A stretch of 64,000 nucleotides of DNA from Microvirga zambiensis WSM3693 (GCF_016735695.1 NZ_JAERQD010000010.1:82747-146746), one strand, 5' to 3'; shown: positions 25,789 through 37,977, counted from the stretch's first letter. The notes: generated by a model not told the origin, from the sequence alone. A program made the numbers and translations.

Positions 25789-26754
25789 TCAGGACTTCAC
25801 AAGGCCGATCGACTTCAGGATATCGCCCACGCGGGCCTGCTCTTCCTTCAGGAACGAGTCGAACGAGGCGCCGGTCAGATAAAAGTCCTCCCAGCCGCGC
25901 TGCTTGAGGATCTCGGCCCATTCCTTCGACTTGACCAGCTTGTCGACGGTATCGGCATGCACTTTCTTCTGGTCCGCCGTAATGGCCGGAGGAGCCATGA
26001 TCGCGCGCCAGTTCACGACCTCCACATCCATGCCCTGTTCCTTCAGGGTGGGGACATCGGCACCGGCCAGACGCTTGCCGGACGAGATCGCCAGCGCCCG
26101 CAGCTTGCCAGCCTTGATCTGGCTCTCGAACTCGCCATAGCCCGAAACACCGGCCGTCACCCGGCCGCCAAGCATCGCTGCCAGGGCCTCGCCGCCACCC
26201 GAGAAGGCGATGTAGTTGACCTTCGCCGGATCGGAGCCGGCGGCCTTGGTGAACAGGGCCGCGAGGATATGGTCCGCTCCGCCGGCGGAGCCGCCGGCCC
26301 ATGTCACTTTCGCCGGATCGGCCTTTGCGGCTGCCGCAAGCTCCTGCACGTTCTTGATCGGCGAGTTCGCAGGCACGACTATCACGAGCGGATCGCCGGT
26401 AAGGCGCGCAATCGGCGTGACCTGATCGAGGCCGACCGGCGACTTGTTGCTCAGAATGGCACCGATCATGGTGATGCCGTTGACCATCAGCTGGTTCGGA
26501 TCGCCTTTTCCGTTGTTGACGAATTGCGCCAGGCCGATGGTGCCGCCTGCGCCGGTGACGTTGGTCACTTGAACGCTCTTCGCGAGGCCGGTCTGCGTCA
26601 GCACCTGCTGAATCGAGCGGGCGGCCGAATCCCAGCCCCCGCCGGGCCCTGCGGGGGCCATGATCTTGAGTTCCTGCTGCGCAAAGGCAGAAGACGCCAC
26701 GAGTGTGAGAGCGGCAACGGCGACGCCGCGGATCGTCTTGGTGAATTGGCTCAC
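25789..26754 (-). CDS. Tripartite tricarboxylate transporter receptor, Bug/TctC family
   Basis: This 321-residue periplasmic binding protein has a signal peptide (IRGVAVAALTLVASSAFA-QQ) and the Bug-family landmarks MAPAGPGGGWDSAAR and TNVTGAGGTIG that hold the carboxylate ligand. The start is GTG 26754, preceded by GGGAGGAA. The TctA and TctB membrane parts are not in the window, as is common for the many orphan Bug receptors of this kind. It follows the aconitase gene by 54 bases, which makes a citrate- or aconitate-like ligand attractive but unproved. Confidence 0.92.
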   Translation of the reverse strand: MSQFTKTIRGVAVAALTLVASSAFAQQELKIMAPAGPGGGWDSAARSIQQVLTQTGLAKSVQVTNVTGAGGTIGLAQFVNNGKGDPNQLMVNGITMIGAILSNKSPVGLDQVTPIARLTGDPLVIVVPANSPIKNVQELAAAAKADPAKVTWAGGSAGGADHILAALFTKAAGSDPAKVNYIAFSGGGEALAAMLGGRVTAGVSGYGEFESQIKAGKLRALAISSGKRLAGADVPTLKEQGMDVEVVNWRAIMAPPAITADQKKVHADTVDKLVKSKEWAEILKQRGWEDFYLTGASFDSFLKEEQARVGDILKSIGLVKS

Positions 26755-26808
26755 GAGTTCCTCCCTTAAGGTTGCGTGAGATTGTGAGCGCGAAGCGGGC
26801 GTTGCCGC

Positions 26809-29499
<2,691 letters not shown>

Positions 29500-29571
29500 C
29501 GAACCTCCTGCGTTTCCCTGAACGAGTTCGCCACCAAGCCGTGTCGGTCAGGGCACATTATCGATGCTATT

Positions 29572-29611
29572 TTGCATAAATTGATTCATAAATGCAAGAA
29601 TAATTGCATTT
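29572..29611. promoter_or_regulatory. Inverted-repeat operator candidate upstream of the aconitase gene
   Basis: AAATGCAA (29590-29597) and TTGCATTT (29604-29611) form a perfect 8-bp inverted repeat around six bases. A third half-site TTGCAT lies at 29572-29577, so half-sites alternate. The region is much more A+T-rich than its surroundings and sits 70-110 bases before the aconitase start, where a minus-strand promoter should be. The GntR regulator encoded at the end of this gene group is the obvious candidate binder. Confidence 0.6.
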
Positions 29612-30213
29612 TTAGTCATCGATATGCTAATTCAGCCTTGGAAAGGTATGCCCGGGCTCATGGAAAAGGATTTTTAATCAATACTTTAGCGAGGTAGTAT
29701 CCCGGCGGGGTGCATTCTGCTTGGGACAAGCGTGGCAACTGGGATTCTTGCCTGATGTTTGCATGATGAATGACGCGCAGACAGACTTGGAAGATGCCGA
29801 TGTCGAGTGAAACGAGCATACCATAGAAGCGGTTTGCCCTATTGCCGCCGTCCGCAGGAGGTTCGACCTCACCTGTCCTAAATTGCCAGAAGGGCGTCTC
29901 AAATTGTCAAGCGTGAGCGCGTGAACCTGCATAGTGTCGGTGTTCCAGAATGAATGGGCAGCGGGTGAACGGGGAAGCAATCGGCACGGGTAGTTTCGAT
30001 CCGTAGTCTCGTATGCGGACCGAGGGCATGATCCTCGGGACGGGCTTTTCGCTGCCGCTGATCCGGGATGAGCTTTGGTCGCAAAAGCAGGAGCAAGATG
30101 TGCCACCGGAAGCGCTTATCGCGAGAGTGAGCCAGGACAGTTGCCACGATGGCGTTAACTCGTCTGGGAAGCTTCGTTTCTTCCTGCGCTATCAAAAAGG
30201 AATCCGCGGGTTA
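29612..30213. other. Intergenic stretch with no recognised gene
   Basis: About 600 bases lie between the operator region and the lipoprotein gene. Open frames exist on both strands but have no ribosome-binding site, no recognisable family and poor coding character. I see no RNA gene or repeat here. Confidence 0.5.
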
Positions 30214-30657
30214 ATGGCCGCGGCAATCGTTGCGCCGGTGCTGGTCGGATGCACCACATCCGGGGAAGGGACAGCGCCCGCCGCAAATGCGGAAGCTCCC
30301 GCAGCCTTTGCGCGGGAGCGCTTGATCGGCCGATGGGGCGTGGCGTCGTTCCATACCGACAAGGATCGGCCGAGAACCGAGCGCGAGGCGCGCGCCCAGT
30401 GCGGTCAGCCCTACACGATTGCCAAGGGTCCGACCGATGGCGTGATGATGCATGTGGCCGACGACCCGAAGCTCTATGAACTCAGGCTGAAGGGCGACAC
30501 GGCAGGCCGGACTTTTCTCGGATTCGAAGCGCCGCCGGGCGATCCGCAGGATCGCGAGATTATCTCGGCGACGAACAATCTGATGCTCATGCGCTTTGTC
30601 GATCCTGACGCGAACCGGCGCTACGGAACATTCGTATTCGTGCGCTGTAGCGCCTGA
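30214..30657 (+). CDS. Putative lipoprotein of unknown function
   Basis: From ATG 30214 the product is about 147 residues and begins MAAAIVAPVLVGC, a short hydrophobic segment ending in a lipobox-like LVGC, so it is probably a lipid-anchored envelope protein. The mature part contains a conserved-looking block RERLIGRWGVASFH and ends FVFVRC. An AAAAAGGA sequence lies 11 bases before the ATG; the frame stays open to 30013, so a longer start cannot be excluded. It precedes an L,D-transpeptidase gene by 30 bases, hinting at a cell-wall role. No family was recognised. Confidence 0.65.
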   Translation: MAAAIVAPVLVGCTTSGEGTAPAANAEAPAAFARERLIGRWGVASFHTDKDRPRTEREARAQCGQPYTIAKGPTDGVMMHVADDPKLYELRLKGDTAGRTFLGFEAPPGDPQDREIISATNNLMLMRFVDPDANRRYGTFVFVRCSA

Positions 30658-30687
30658 CGGTCGAGACAACAAGTGGAGGATGGTATT

Positions 30688-31332
30688 TTGCGAGAACTGC
30701 GGATGAATCCTCGCCGGCTGCCGCTGTTTTACGGGATTGCGGGAGCCTGGTTCGCGCTGGTGGCCTGTGTTGCGATATCGCAGGCCCACGCGCAGGCGGC
30801 GCGCGCTGCGCCGGAGACGCTTCAGGTCCTTGACGAGCCGGGGCGCATATCGACCGAGGAGGTCGTCATCACGGATGGGCCCTATGCCCGTCAGATGGTG
30901 TTTTTCAGATCCAACGAGGCACCCGGGACACTTGTCATCCATACGTCTGAGCGATTTCTCTACATCGTTCAGGGCAACAACCGAGCGCTGCGCTACGGCA
31001 TCGGCGTCGGGCGTGAAGGATTTCAATGGTCAGGATTGGTGCAGGTCAGCCGCAAGGGCGAGTGGCCCGACTGGCGCCCGCCGCCGGAGATGATCGCGCG
31101 GCAGCCCTATCTTCCACGTTTCATGGCAGGCGGTCCGGGCAATCCGATGGGCGCCCGTGCGCTCTATCTGGGGTCGACCGTTTTCCGCATCCACGGCACC
31201 AACCAGCCGGAAACGATCGGACACGCCATTTCATCAGGCTGTTTCCGGCTGGCCAATGGCGACATCATCGATCTTTACGAACGGGTTCCTGTCGGCACGA
31301 AGGTAGTGGTCCGGCACGGCGCCAGCCTCTGA
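30688..31332 (+). CDS. L,D-transpeptidase (YkuD domain), exported
   Basis: About 214 residues with an N-terminal signal sequence (LFYGIAGAWFALVACVAISQAHA). The YkuD catalytic motif HGTNQPETIGHAISSGCFRL supplies the active-site His and Cys, followed by NGDIIDLYERV. Such periplasmic enzymes make 3-3 crosslinks in peptidoglycan or attach proteins to it. TTG 30688 is preferred because GGAGGA lies seven bases upstream; ATG 30703 is the alternative. The SSGC form of the catalytic motif is typical of alphaproteobacterial members. Confidence 0.9.
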   Translation: MRELRMNPRRLPLFYGIAGAWFALVACVAISQAHAQAARAAPETLQVLDEPGRISTEEVVITDGPYARQMVFFRSNEAPGTLVIHTSERFLYIVQGNNRALRYGIGVGREGFQWSGLVQVSRKGEWPDWRPPPEMIARQPYLPRFMAGGPGNPMGARALYLGSTVFRIHGTNQPETIGHAISSGCFRLANGDIIDLYERVPVGTKVVVRHGASL

Positions 31333-31386
31333 AGCAAGTTATCGCGATCCTGGAATGGGACGCATCACCGAGCGGGGATTGAGATC

Positions 31387-32424
31387 ATGTTGAATGCATC
31401 CCAAATTGCCATTCGCTGCGCGCTGGCGAGCTTCCTAGCCTTGGTGCTCGGCATGTCGGTTCTGCCTGCAGCGGCGGGGACGCTCGAGAGCGTAAAGCAG
31501 CGCGGCACTCTGCAATGTGGTGTCAGCGAGGGGCTTTTCGGGTTTTCTGAACGTAACGCTCAGGATGCATGGTCAGGTTTCGACGTCGATTTCTGTCGCG
31601 CCGTCGCAAGCGCCATCTTCGATGATCCCTCGAAGGTCACATTCGTTCCGCTTTCCGCCGGAGACCGATTCAGCGCTCTCCGCACAGGCCGCGTCGATCT
31701 GCTGTCGAGGAATTCGACGTGGACATTGGAACGGGAGGCCGGTCTCGGCTTGGCGTTCGTGGGCATCACCTATCACGATGGCCAAGGCTTCATGGTCATG
31801 CGCGATCTCAATGTCAGCTCCGCACTGGAACTCAACAATGCGAAGGTGTGTGTCGAGACGGGTACCACGAGTCAGCTCAACCTGGCGGACTTCTTCCGTG
31901 CCAACTCGATGACCTTCGAGGAGCGTGCCTTCCCGACGGCCGGGGAGGCTCTCAACGCCTTCCAGTCCGGTCAGTGCAATGTGTTGACGCGGGATCAATC
32001 CGCACTTTACGCGGAGCGCCTGAAACTTCCCCGTCCGAAAGATGCAATTATCCTCCCTGATGTGATCTCGAAGGAGCCGCTCGGGCCGGTGACGCGTGCG
32101 GATGACTTTGCTTGGTTCACCCTCGTGAAATGGGTGAATTTCGCCCTCGTCAATGCGGAAGAACTCGGGATTTCGTCCAAGAACGCGGCCGAGGCGACGA
32201 GCTCCGGCAAGCCCGATGTGCGCCGTTTCGCGGGCGTGGAAGGCGGGTTTGGCAAGATGCTGGGGCTGGACGACGCCTGGGCGTTGCGCGCCGTGCGGGC
32301 AGTCGGAAATTATGCCGAAATCTACGAGCGAAACCTCGGCGTCGAGTCTCGCCTCGGCATTCCACGTGGCCTGAACCAGCTTTGGAGCATGGGTGGCGTG
32401 CTCTACGCGCCGCCGCTCCGCTGA
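31387..32424 (+). CDS. General amino-acid ABC transporter receptor, AapJ-like (orphan)
   Basis: This 345-residue periplasmic binding protein (family 3 type) has a signal peptide ending near LPAAAG. Typical patterns are VKQRGTLQCGVSEGLFGFSE and GFDVDFCRAVASAIF. The length and the C-terminal NLGVESRLGIPRGLNQLWSMGGVLYAPPLR tail match AapJ, the receptor of the Rhizobium general L-amino-acid permease. No permease or ATPase genes are adjacent, so it either feeds a transporter encoded elsewhere or acts as a sensor. Confidence 0.9.
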   Translation: MLNASQIAIRCALASFLALVLGMSVLPAAAGTLESVKQRGTLQCGVSEGLFGFSERNAQDAWSGFDVDFCRAVASAIFDDPSKVTFVPLSAGDRFSALRTGRVDLLSRNSTWTLEREAGLGLAFVGITYHDGQGFMVMRDLNVSSALELNNAKVCVETGTTSQLNLADFFRANSMTFEERAFPTAGEALNAFQSGQCNVLTRDQSALYAERLKLPRPKDAIILPDVISKEPLGPVTRADDFAWFTLVKWVNFALVNAEELGISSKNAAEATSSGKPDVRRFAGVEGGFGKMLGLDDAWALRAVRAVGNYAEIYERNLGVESRLGIPRGLNQLWSMGGVLYAPPLR

Positions 32425-32586
32425 TTGCGCACAAGCGGCGTATTTCTCCTTAGTACCGCAGGGTAATTGCCTATTACGCGCTCAGGGTTTTACCGGATAC
32501 CGCAACGATCCGTCATTGGTTAGCCTTCCGACTAGAGCGTATAAATCGGGATCCTTTCTACCCCGAGCGTTCAAAGGTAGGAAGCG

Positions 32587-33672
32587 ATGAGCAGTAACAT
32601 CGTTCTTCTGTCTGAGGGTACCAGAGGGCAGCATGCCGGTTCGACCTCGTCGAGGGCCCGACCGCTCCCTCCTGGCTACATTCATCTTGGCATCGCCAAA
32701 GAGATCGCGCCAACCTTGCGTGATCTCGGCATCGATCCCGACGATCTCATTCGAGAGGCAGGGCTCAATCCGAATCTCTTCAACGATGCGACGAATGTCA
32801 TTTCCCATGCAGCCCTGGGCCGTTTGCTTGGCCTCTGCGTCGCGCGTACCAGATGCCCTCATTTCGGGCTTCTGGTCGGCAAGCGTGCCACCATCCAGTC
32901 GTTGGGTTTGGTCGGCCGCCTGATGCAGCATTCTGCGACGGTCGGCGATGCCTTGAAGGCCCTCGTATCGCATTTGAGCGTTCAGGACAGGCTCGCCGTC
33001 CCGTCGCTCGCGATCGTCGGTGATATGGCTTTGCTGAGCTATGCCGTCTATCAGCCGGAGGCTCAGAGCGCAGATCAGATCTCGGACGGCGCGATTGCGG
33101 CTGCAGTCAATGCACTGCGCGCCTTGTGTGGAGCGGGTTGGCGCCCGACGGAGGTCTTTCTGCCGCGCGCGCAGCCTATCGATCCGGAACCGTTCCGGCG
33201 ACACTTCCAGGCCCCCGTTCGATTCAATCACGAAAATGCGGCGATCATCTTACCTCTCCGCGACTTGCATGCACGGATCGATGGCGCCGACCCCATGTTA
33301 CGGACGATGCTGGAAGAAAAGATCAGGCAGATGAAAGGCGGCGCGGGCACTGCATTCTCTGACGACATCCGGCGTTTGCTGCGCATACGGCTGGCGAGCC
33401 GGCGCTGCTCGGCCGATGATGTCGCCGGCTTGCTGGCAATCAATCGCCGTACCCTGAGCCGGCGCCTCAAGGGAAGCGGTGCTGGCTACCGGTCGATCAC
33501 GAACGAGACGCGCTTCGAGATTGCACGCCAATTGCTGGAGCAGACCGAAGTGCCTCTTGGCCAGATCGCTGCCGCGCTCGGCTATTCGGAGGCAAGCGCC
33601 TTCACACGTGCATTCCGGCGCTGGTCGGGTGTGACGCCCACCGCTTGGCGAACCGCCGACGCGAGAGGATGA
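32587..33672 (+). CDS. AraC-family regulator with an Arabinose_bd-type N-terminal domain (OruR-like)
   Basis: This 361-residue protein has an N-terminal region (about 30-235) of the type found in OruR/ArgR-like AraC regulators, starting GYIHLGIAKEIAPTLRDLGID. The C-terminal double helix-turn-helix includes RRTLSRRLKGSG and the closing AraC signature LGQIAAALGYSEASAFTRAFRRWSGVTP. AGGTAGGAAG precedes the ATG. Its target is not evident; the upstream amino-acid receptor and the downstream small secreted protein are both candidates. Confidence 0.92.
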   Translation: MSSNIVLLSEGTRGQHAGSTSSRARPLPPGYIHLGIAKEIAPTLRDLGIDPDDLIREAGLNPNLFNDATNVISHAALGRLLGLCVARTRCPHFGLLVGKRATIQSLGLVGRLMQHSATVGDALKALVSHLSVQDRLAVPSLAIVGDMALLSYAVYQPEAQSADQISDGAIAAAVNALRALCGAGWRPTEVFLPRAQPIDPEPFRRHFQAPVRFNHENAAIILPLRDLHARIDGADPMLRTMLEEKIRQMKGGAGTAFSDDIRRLLRIRLASRRCSADDVAGLLAINRRTLSRRLKGSGAGYRSITNETRFEIARQLLEQTEVPLGQIAAALGYSEASAFTRAFRRWSGVTPTAWRTADARG

Positions 33673-33831
33673 CGCGCCGATGGCCCAAACTGCCAAGGAC
33701 TCGTCCCTCCTTATCAAGCGGCGATGGCCGATCAATGCGAAAGTGAAGTTTCTGCCGATTGAGGAAAGGCGTGCCAGCCTCGCGCTGACGATTGATGCCA
33801 GGCTGGCTCGGCCTTGGAGAAGGAAACACCC

Positions 33832-34275
33832 ATGATGAAGCTCCAGTATACTCTTCGTTACGGCCTGATTGCCCTCGCAGCGGCCTTTGCACCATTGCTT
33901 ACATCACCCGCCTGGGCTGCGACCGGGACGGTTCGTATCGAGATCGTCAAGGCGGGTTTCATCGTCGGCGTCGGTGGCGGAAGCGGAACGCTCACCTTCG
34001 TTGGACGACGCTATCCCCTGAAAGTCGGCGGCCTGAGTGTCGGTGCGACCATCGGAGCGTCGAAAGCAGATTTGGTCGGGCGCGCCTACAACCTGCGTCA
34101 GGCTTCCGACATTGCCGGTACCTACACGTCCGTCGGAGCCGCTGTCGCCGCGGGCGGTGGCGTGTCGAGCATCCGGCTCCAGAATGCAAAAGGAGTCGTC
34201 CTTGAACTGCGCGGTCGCAATATCGGGCTGGAATTCAACGCCAACGTGAGCGGAGTGGAGATCAGCTTGCGGTGA
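33832..34275 (+). CDS. Small secreted protein of unknown function
   Basis: This 147-residue protein has a clear signal peptide (LRYGLIALAAAFAPLLTSPAWA-AT) and a glycine- and valine-rich beta-type mature region (IVKAGFIVGVGGGSGTLTF, LSVGATIGASKADLVG, DIAGTYTSVGAAVAAGGG). GGAGAAGG lies before ATG 33832. The pattern recalls small periplasmic proteins found widely in alphaproteobacteria, but I cannot assign a named family or function. It sits between the AraC gene and a convergent dehydrogenase gene. Confidence 0.75.
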   Translation: MMKLQYTLRYGLIALAAAFAPLLTSPAWAATGTVRIEIVKAGFIVGVGGGSGTLTFVGRRYPLKVGGLSVGATIGASKADLVGRAYNLRQASDIAGTYTSVGAAVAAGGGVSSIRLQNAKGVVLELRGRNIGLEFNANVSGVEISLR

Positions 34276-34300
34276 CGCTGAGCCAGCAATCTGCTTCTGC

Positions 34301-35308
34301 TCAAGCCATCGTCGCCAGGGAGGCCTTTGTTATTTCATGGCGAAGCGGCTCGCCGGAGAGCAGCCTGCAGACCTCATCGACAGCAGATGTACCTTGTCGC
34401 AGGTAGGTTTCATAGCTGTGTCCCGCGGCGTGAGGCGCGAGGATAGCGTTTGGCAGCGTACGCAGCGGGCTGTCCTCCGGCAACGGCTCCTTCTCATAAA
34501 CATCGAGCACTGCCGTAAACCGCCCCTTGCGCAGTTCTGCGATGAGAGCTTGTTCGTCGACTATCGCCCCCCGTGCAGTGTTGATGAATAGGGCGCCGTT
34601 CTTAAGGAGCGTGAGCTGCGCCGAACCGATCATGTGCCGGGTCTCCGGCAACGATGGGACGTGCAGAGACACGATGTCGCTCCGTTGCAGGACCTGATCC
34701 AGGTCAAATATTTCCACGTCCATGGCTTGAGCTTGGGCCTCGGAAAAGTAAGGATCGTAGACCAGAACCCGAGCGTTGAAGGCACGGAACAAGCGCATCA
34801 TCATCCGCCCGATGTAGCCGGCGCCCACGAGACCAACCGTCTGCTCGCCGAGAAGCCGCCCGAGAAAGCGTGTCCGCAAATCGAACCAAGGTTCGTTGTC
34901 ACGCATGCCTTTTGCGAGCTCTGAAGGGTGACGGAGGAATGCAAGAACCTGCGCGATCACAAATTCGGAGACGGCTTCTCCGATATGAATTGCTGCATGC
35001 GTTACCTGCAAACGCCTCTCGCTGATGGCTGGGAAAGGAATAAGATGACGGATGCTGCCAGCAGCATGAGCGACCAGCTTCAACGAACTCGCCCGTTCCA
35101 GCAGCGCTTCGTCCAGAGGCGGGGTTCCCCAGCCTGTTATGGCTGCAACGGCGCCGTCAAGCAGGCGTGGAAGATTCTCGGGCGTCAGTTCCCCGTCTGA
35201 GGGGGCACGAACGTTTGCCACTTCCGCGAGGCGGTCTTCAGCGGATTTGGGGATGAGTTTGGCACGCATGTCAGGTGTCAGCAGGATCACGACCGTAGGT
35301 TTGCTCAT
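34301..35308 (-). CDS. D-2-hydroxyacid dehydrogenase family protein
   Basis: This 335-residue NAD-dependent enzyme has the Rossmann motif GLVGAGYIGR. Catalytic signatures are NTARGAIVDEQAL (Arg), DVYEKEPL (Glu) and LAPHAAGHS (His). It should interconvert a 2-hydroxyacid and a 2-oxoacid. It is the last of four minus-strand genes that follow the LacI regulator, so it probably acts on a sugar-acid product of the two SDRs. GAGGAAG precedes the ATG. Confidence 0.9.
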   Translation of the reverse strand: MSKPTVVILLTPDMRAKLIPKSAEDRLAEVANVRAPSDGELTPENLPRLLDGAVAAITGWGTPPLDEALLERASSLKLVAHAAGSIRHLIPFPAISERRLQVTHAAIHIGEAVSEFVIAQVLAFLRHPSELAKGMRDNEPWFDLRTRFLGRLLGEQTVGLVGAGYIGRMMMRLFRAFNARVLVYDPYFSEAQAQAMDVEIFDLDQVLQRSDIVSLHVPSLPETRHMIGSAQLTLLKNGALFINTARGAIVDEQALIAELRKGRFTAVLDVYEKEPLPEDSPLRTLPNAILAPHAAGHSYETYLRQGTSAVDEVCRLLSGEPLRHEITKASLATMA

Positions 35309-35382
35309 GGATGCTTCCTCAAACTGTTCTTACGCTGAAACTCCGGACTACGTCCGTGTCCGCCGTGTATTTCCGCGCCTGC

Positions 35383-36135
35383 CTAGAAACCAGTTCCACC
35401 ATTGATTTGAATGATTTCGCCGGTCACGAATGCAGCCTGATCCGACGCTAGGTAGAGCACGGATCCGGCGACATCTTGCGGCGTTCCTTCGCGTCTCAGG
35501 GGGGTTCGTGCGACCGTGTCCGCTCTGCCCTGCGTGGTGCTGAACGTATCGTGGAAACGTGTGCCGATGAGGCCGGGCGCAACACCGTTGACGCGAATGC
35601 CGAGTGGTCCGACCTCCTTTGCGAGCGATCGGACCAGTGTTGCAACCGCGCCCTTGGTCGCGGCATAATGCGACGCACCATGGCCGCCCCCATCAAAGCC
35701 TGCAAGAGACGACATGAGCACGATAGAACCGGACTTTCGGGGCTCCATGGAACGAAGGACGGACTGGACAACCAAGAAAGTGCTGAGGAGATTTAAGGAA
35801 ATCGCCTCCTGCCAAAGCTCCAATGTGGAATCGACGCAGCGGCTCCTTTTCAACAGGCCGCCGGTATTGGCAAATAAGACATCGATCGGGCCAAAATGCT
35901 GCTCGGTATGCCGGACCACTTCAGTGACTTCGTCCGGCTTCGTCATATCCGCCTTGAGCCCGAGCACCTGCTTGCCTTGCGAGGTGTACTCCTTCTCGAT
36001 GCCTGCGGCTTCCTCGGCACTGGTCATGTAGGTGAATGCTACCTTCGCGCCGGCATCAGCAAACGCGCGGGTCGTCGCTGCACCAATGCCTGAAGCTCCT
36101 CCGGCTATGAGTACCACCTTCCCCGAGAAGTCCAT
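35383..36135 (-). CDS. SDR-family oxidoreductase
   Basis: This 250-residue classical SDR has GGASGIG, an LFANTGG segment in place of the usual NNAG, and catalytic YAATK, and ends in QINGGTGF. It lies 39 bases after another SDR and 74 bases before the D-2-hydroxyacid dehydrogenase on the minus strand. In a LacI-controlled carbohydrate cluster it probably oxidises a sugar or sugar acid. AAGGAC precedes the ATG. Confidence 0.88.
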   Translation of the reverse strand: MDFSGKVVLIAGGASGIGAATTRAFADAGAKVAFTYMTSAEEAAGIEKEYTSQGKQVLGLKADMTKPDEVTEVVRHTEQHFGPIDVLFANTGGLLKRSRCVDSTLELWQEAISLNLLSTFLVVQSVLRSMEPRKSGSIVLMSSLAGFDGGGHGASHYAATKGAVATLVRSLAKEVGPLGIRVNGVAPGLIGTRFHDTFSTTQGRADTVARTPLRREGTPQDVAGSVLYLASDQAAFVTGEIIQINGGTGF

Positions 36136-36174
36136 TTTTGCGTCCTTTTTATTAAGGGCGATAAGCTTCTGCGC

Positions 36175-36903
36175 TTACCGCCGACTGGGTTGGATCATGA
36201 GTTCCGAAACATGGGCACGCTCCGGCAGGTGCATGACGAACAGGCACGCCTCCGCGATGTCTTCCGGCTGCAGTGCAGCACTGCGAGCCTCAGCACTGAC
36301 CGGAAATGGCCTGCGATCAAGCAAGGGGGTGTTCGTCATGCCCGGCAGAATGGCAGTCGCGCGAATACCGTTTGCCCATTCTTCCTCCATGATCGCATGG
36401 GTCAACGCCAACACTCCTGCCTTGGAGGCTTGATAGGCTGCCCCCGAGCGATCCGGTTTTCGGGCCGCTGTCGAAGAAATGTTGATGATGAGCCCGGCTC
36501 CCCTCGAGCGCATTGGCAGCACGAGCAGCTTGCACAGGTTGAAGGCCGCCACCAGATTGGCGTCGATGATTGAGGACCAGGAGTCCGATGTCAGTTGATC
36601 GAATGCGCGTTCAGTAAGATTGTTGCCAACCGAATTGATCAATACATCAACTGCGCTTAGATCAATGTCCGAAAATGCCCCGGCGATGGCGGGTGCGCTT
36701 GTTGCGTCGGCGACGACAGTTTCAATCCGAACTGTCTCGGCTTGATCTCTCGCAGATGTCGCTGTCTCAAGAAGTCGAGCTTGATTGCGACCGAGCAGGA
36801 TGAGATTGGCCCCTGCCTGCGCGGCAGCCAGGGCAGTCGCCCGTCCCATGCCGCTGCTCGCGCCGGCGATGAGGATTGTCTGCCCGGTTAGATCCCGACC
36901 CAT
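36175..36903 (-). CDS. SDR-family oxidoreductase
   Basis: This 242-residue SDR has GASSGMG, an LINSVGNN motif in place of NNAG, and catalytic YQASK. The C-terminus (HVSELMIQPSRR) matches SDRs of the serine/3-hydroxyacid dehydrogenase-like group. ATG 36903 is used; a TTG one codon earlier is possible. It directly follows the LacI gene (15 bases) and should be co-transcribed with it. Confidence 0.88.
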   Translation of the reverse strand: MGRDLTGQTILIAGASSGMGRATALAAAQAGANLILLGRNQARLLETATSARDQAETVRIETVVADATSAPAIAGAFSDIDLSAVDVLINSVGNNLTERAFDQLTSDSWSSIIDANLVAAFNLCKLLVLPMRSRGAGLIINISSTAARKPDRSGAAYQASKAGVLALTHAIMEEEWANGIRATAILPGMTNTPLLDRRPFPVSAEARSAALQPEDIAEACLFVMHLPERAHVSELMIQPSRR

Positions 36904-36918
36904 CAATCGTTCCCTGGT

Positions 36919-37977
36919 TCATGCGTTCTGGAGTTCTCGTACGGCATTCGTCGACCCCCGCACGATCAGCTGCGGCGTAACATTGATGAAGGAGGGATCC
37001 TCGGCATTCCCAGATTCCTCGATTTCGGCGATGAGCATGCGCACGATCATCTCAGCCATGGCTGGAACGGGCTGACGGATCGTGGTCAATGCAGGTTGAG
37101 CGATTTCGGCGAGGATGATGTCATCGAATCCGACGATCGAGATGTCCCCTGGGATGTGGAATCCGAGATCGCGCGCGCCCGCATAGGCACCAAGCGCATA
37201 CATGTCATTGATCGCGACGATTCCCGTCGGCGGATCGTCGCGACTCAATAATTCGCGAATGCCGATCCGCCCGAGCTCCGCCCCTTCAAGATCGCCGAAT
37301 CCAACGACGTCACCACCCTGCCAGACCATGTCATCGGGCAGTTGCAGCCCGGCCCGCGCCATCGCCATCTTGACACCGTTCCTGCGACCGATGCGGCTTT
37401 TCGTCTTGATTGGTCCGGAAACCATCGCGATGCGCTTGTGCCCGAGCCCGATCAGGTGCTGGGCGGCAAGCATGCCGCCTAACTCCTGATCAACGCTCAC
37501 GCCGCAGGTGATTACATCCTTGGCCTGATCGACGCGTTGATCGAAGGCCGCGACCTTCAAGCCGCGAGCCGTTACGTCGCGTAGATAGTCAAACGACAGG
37601 GGCGAGGACCCAAGAATGATGCCTGTTATTCCAGAGCTCAGCATCGCCTCGGCATAATGTGTCTCGACGTTGGGATCCCGCTCCGCATTGCAGATCAGGA
37701 GATTGTATCCGCGCTGCCTGGCCGCGCGCTCAACGTGGTGGGCAACCAGACCCCAGAACGGGTTTGCCACGGAGGGGATGATCAGGCCGAGGCTTTGATT
37801 CTGACCCAATTTCAATTGCCGGGCGGCAATATTGGGCGTGTATTTGAGCTGCTCGATAACCTCGAGGACCCGACGTTTGGTTTCGGGACGCATTTTATCA
37901 TGCCGGCCGTTGATCACATTGGAGACGGTACTGGCCGACACCCCAGCTCTTCTCGCGACCTCGTGAATACCCGACAT
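36919..37977 (-). CDS. LacI-family transcriptional regulator
   Basis: This 352-residue repressor type starts with the LacI helix-turn-helix and hinge (MSGIHEVARRAGVSASTVSNVING), then a periplasmic-binding-protein-like sugar-sensing domain (LGLIIPSVANPFWG, GIVAINDMYALGAYAGARDLG, VGFDDIILAEIAQPALTTI). ATG 37977 is preferred to a longer frame from 38091 because the DNA-binding domain begins there. It is divergent from the sugar ABC genes and heads the minus-strand operon of two SDRs and a hydroxyacid dehydrogenase, so it probably represses both operons and responds to the transported sugar. Confidence 0.93.
   Translation of the reverse strand: MSGIHEVARRAGVSASTVSNVINGRHDKMRPETKRRVLEVIEQLKYTPNIAARQLKLGQNQSLGLIIPSVANPFWGLVAHHVERAARQRGYNLLICNAERDPNVETHYAEAMLSSGITGIILGSSPLSFDYLRDVTARGLKVAAFDQRVDQAKDVITCGVSVDQELGGMLAAQHLIGLGHKRIAMVSGPIKTKSRIGRRNGVKMAMARAGLQLPDDMVWQGGDVVGFGDLEGAELGRIGIRELLSRDDPPTGIVAINDMYALGAYAGARDLGFHIPGDISIVGFDDIILAEIAQPALTTIRQPVPAMAEMIVRMLIAEIEESGNAEDPSFINVTPQLIVRGSTNAVRELQNA

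Noticed and set aside
29678..30106. A 142-codon minus-strand frame in the gap after the operator region
   Set aside because: No ribosome-binding site, no family, and a composition unlike real genes here (many S, R, C and P).
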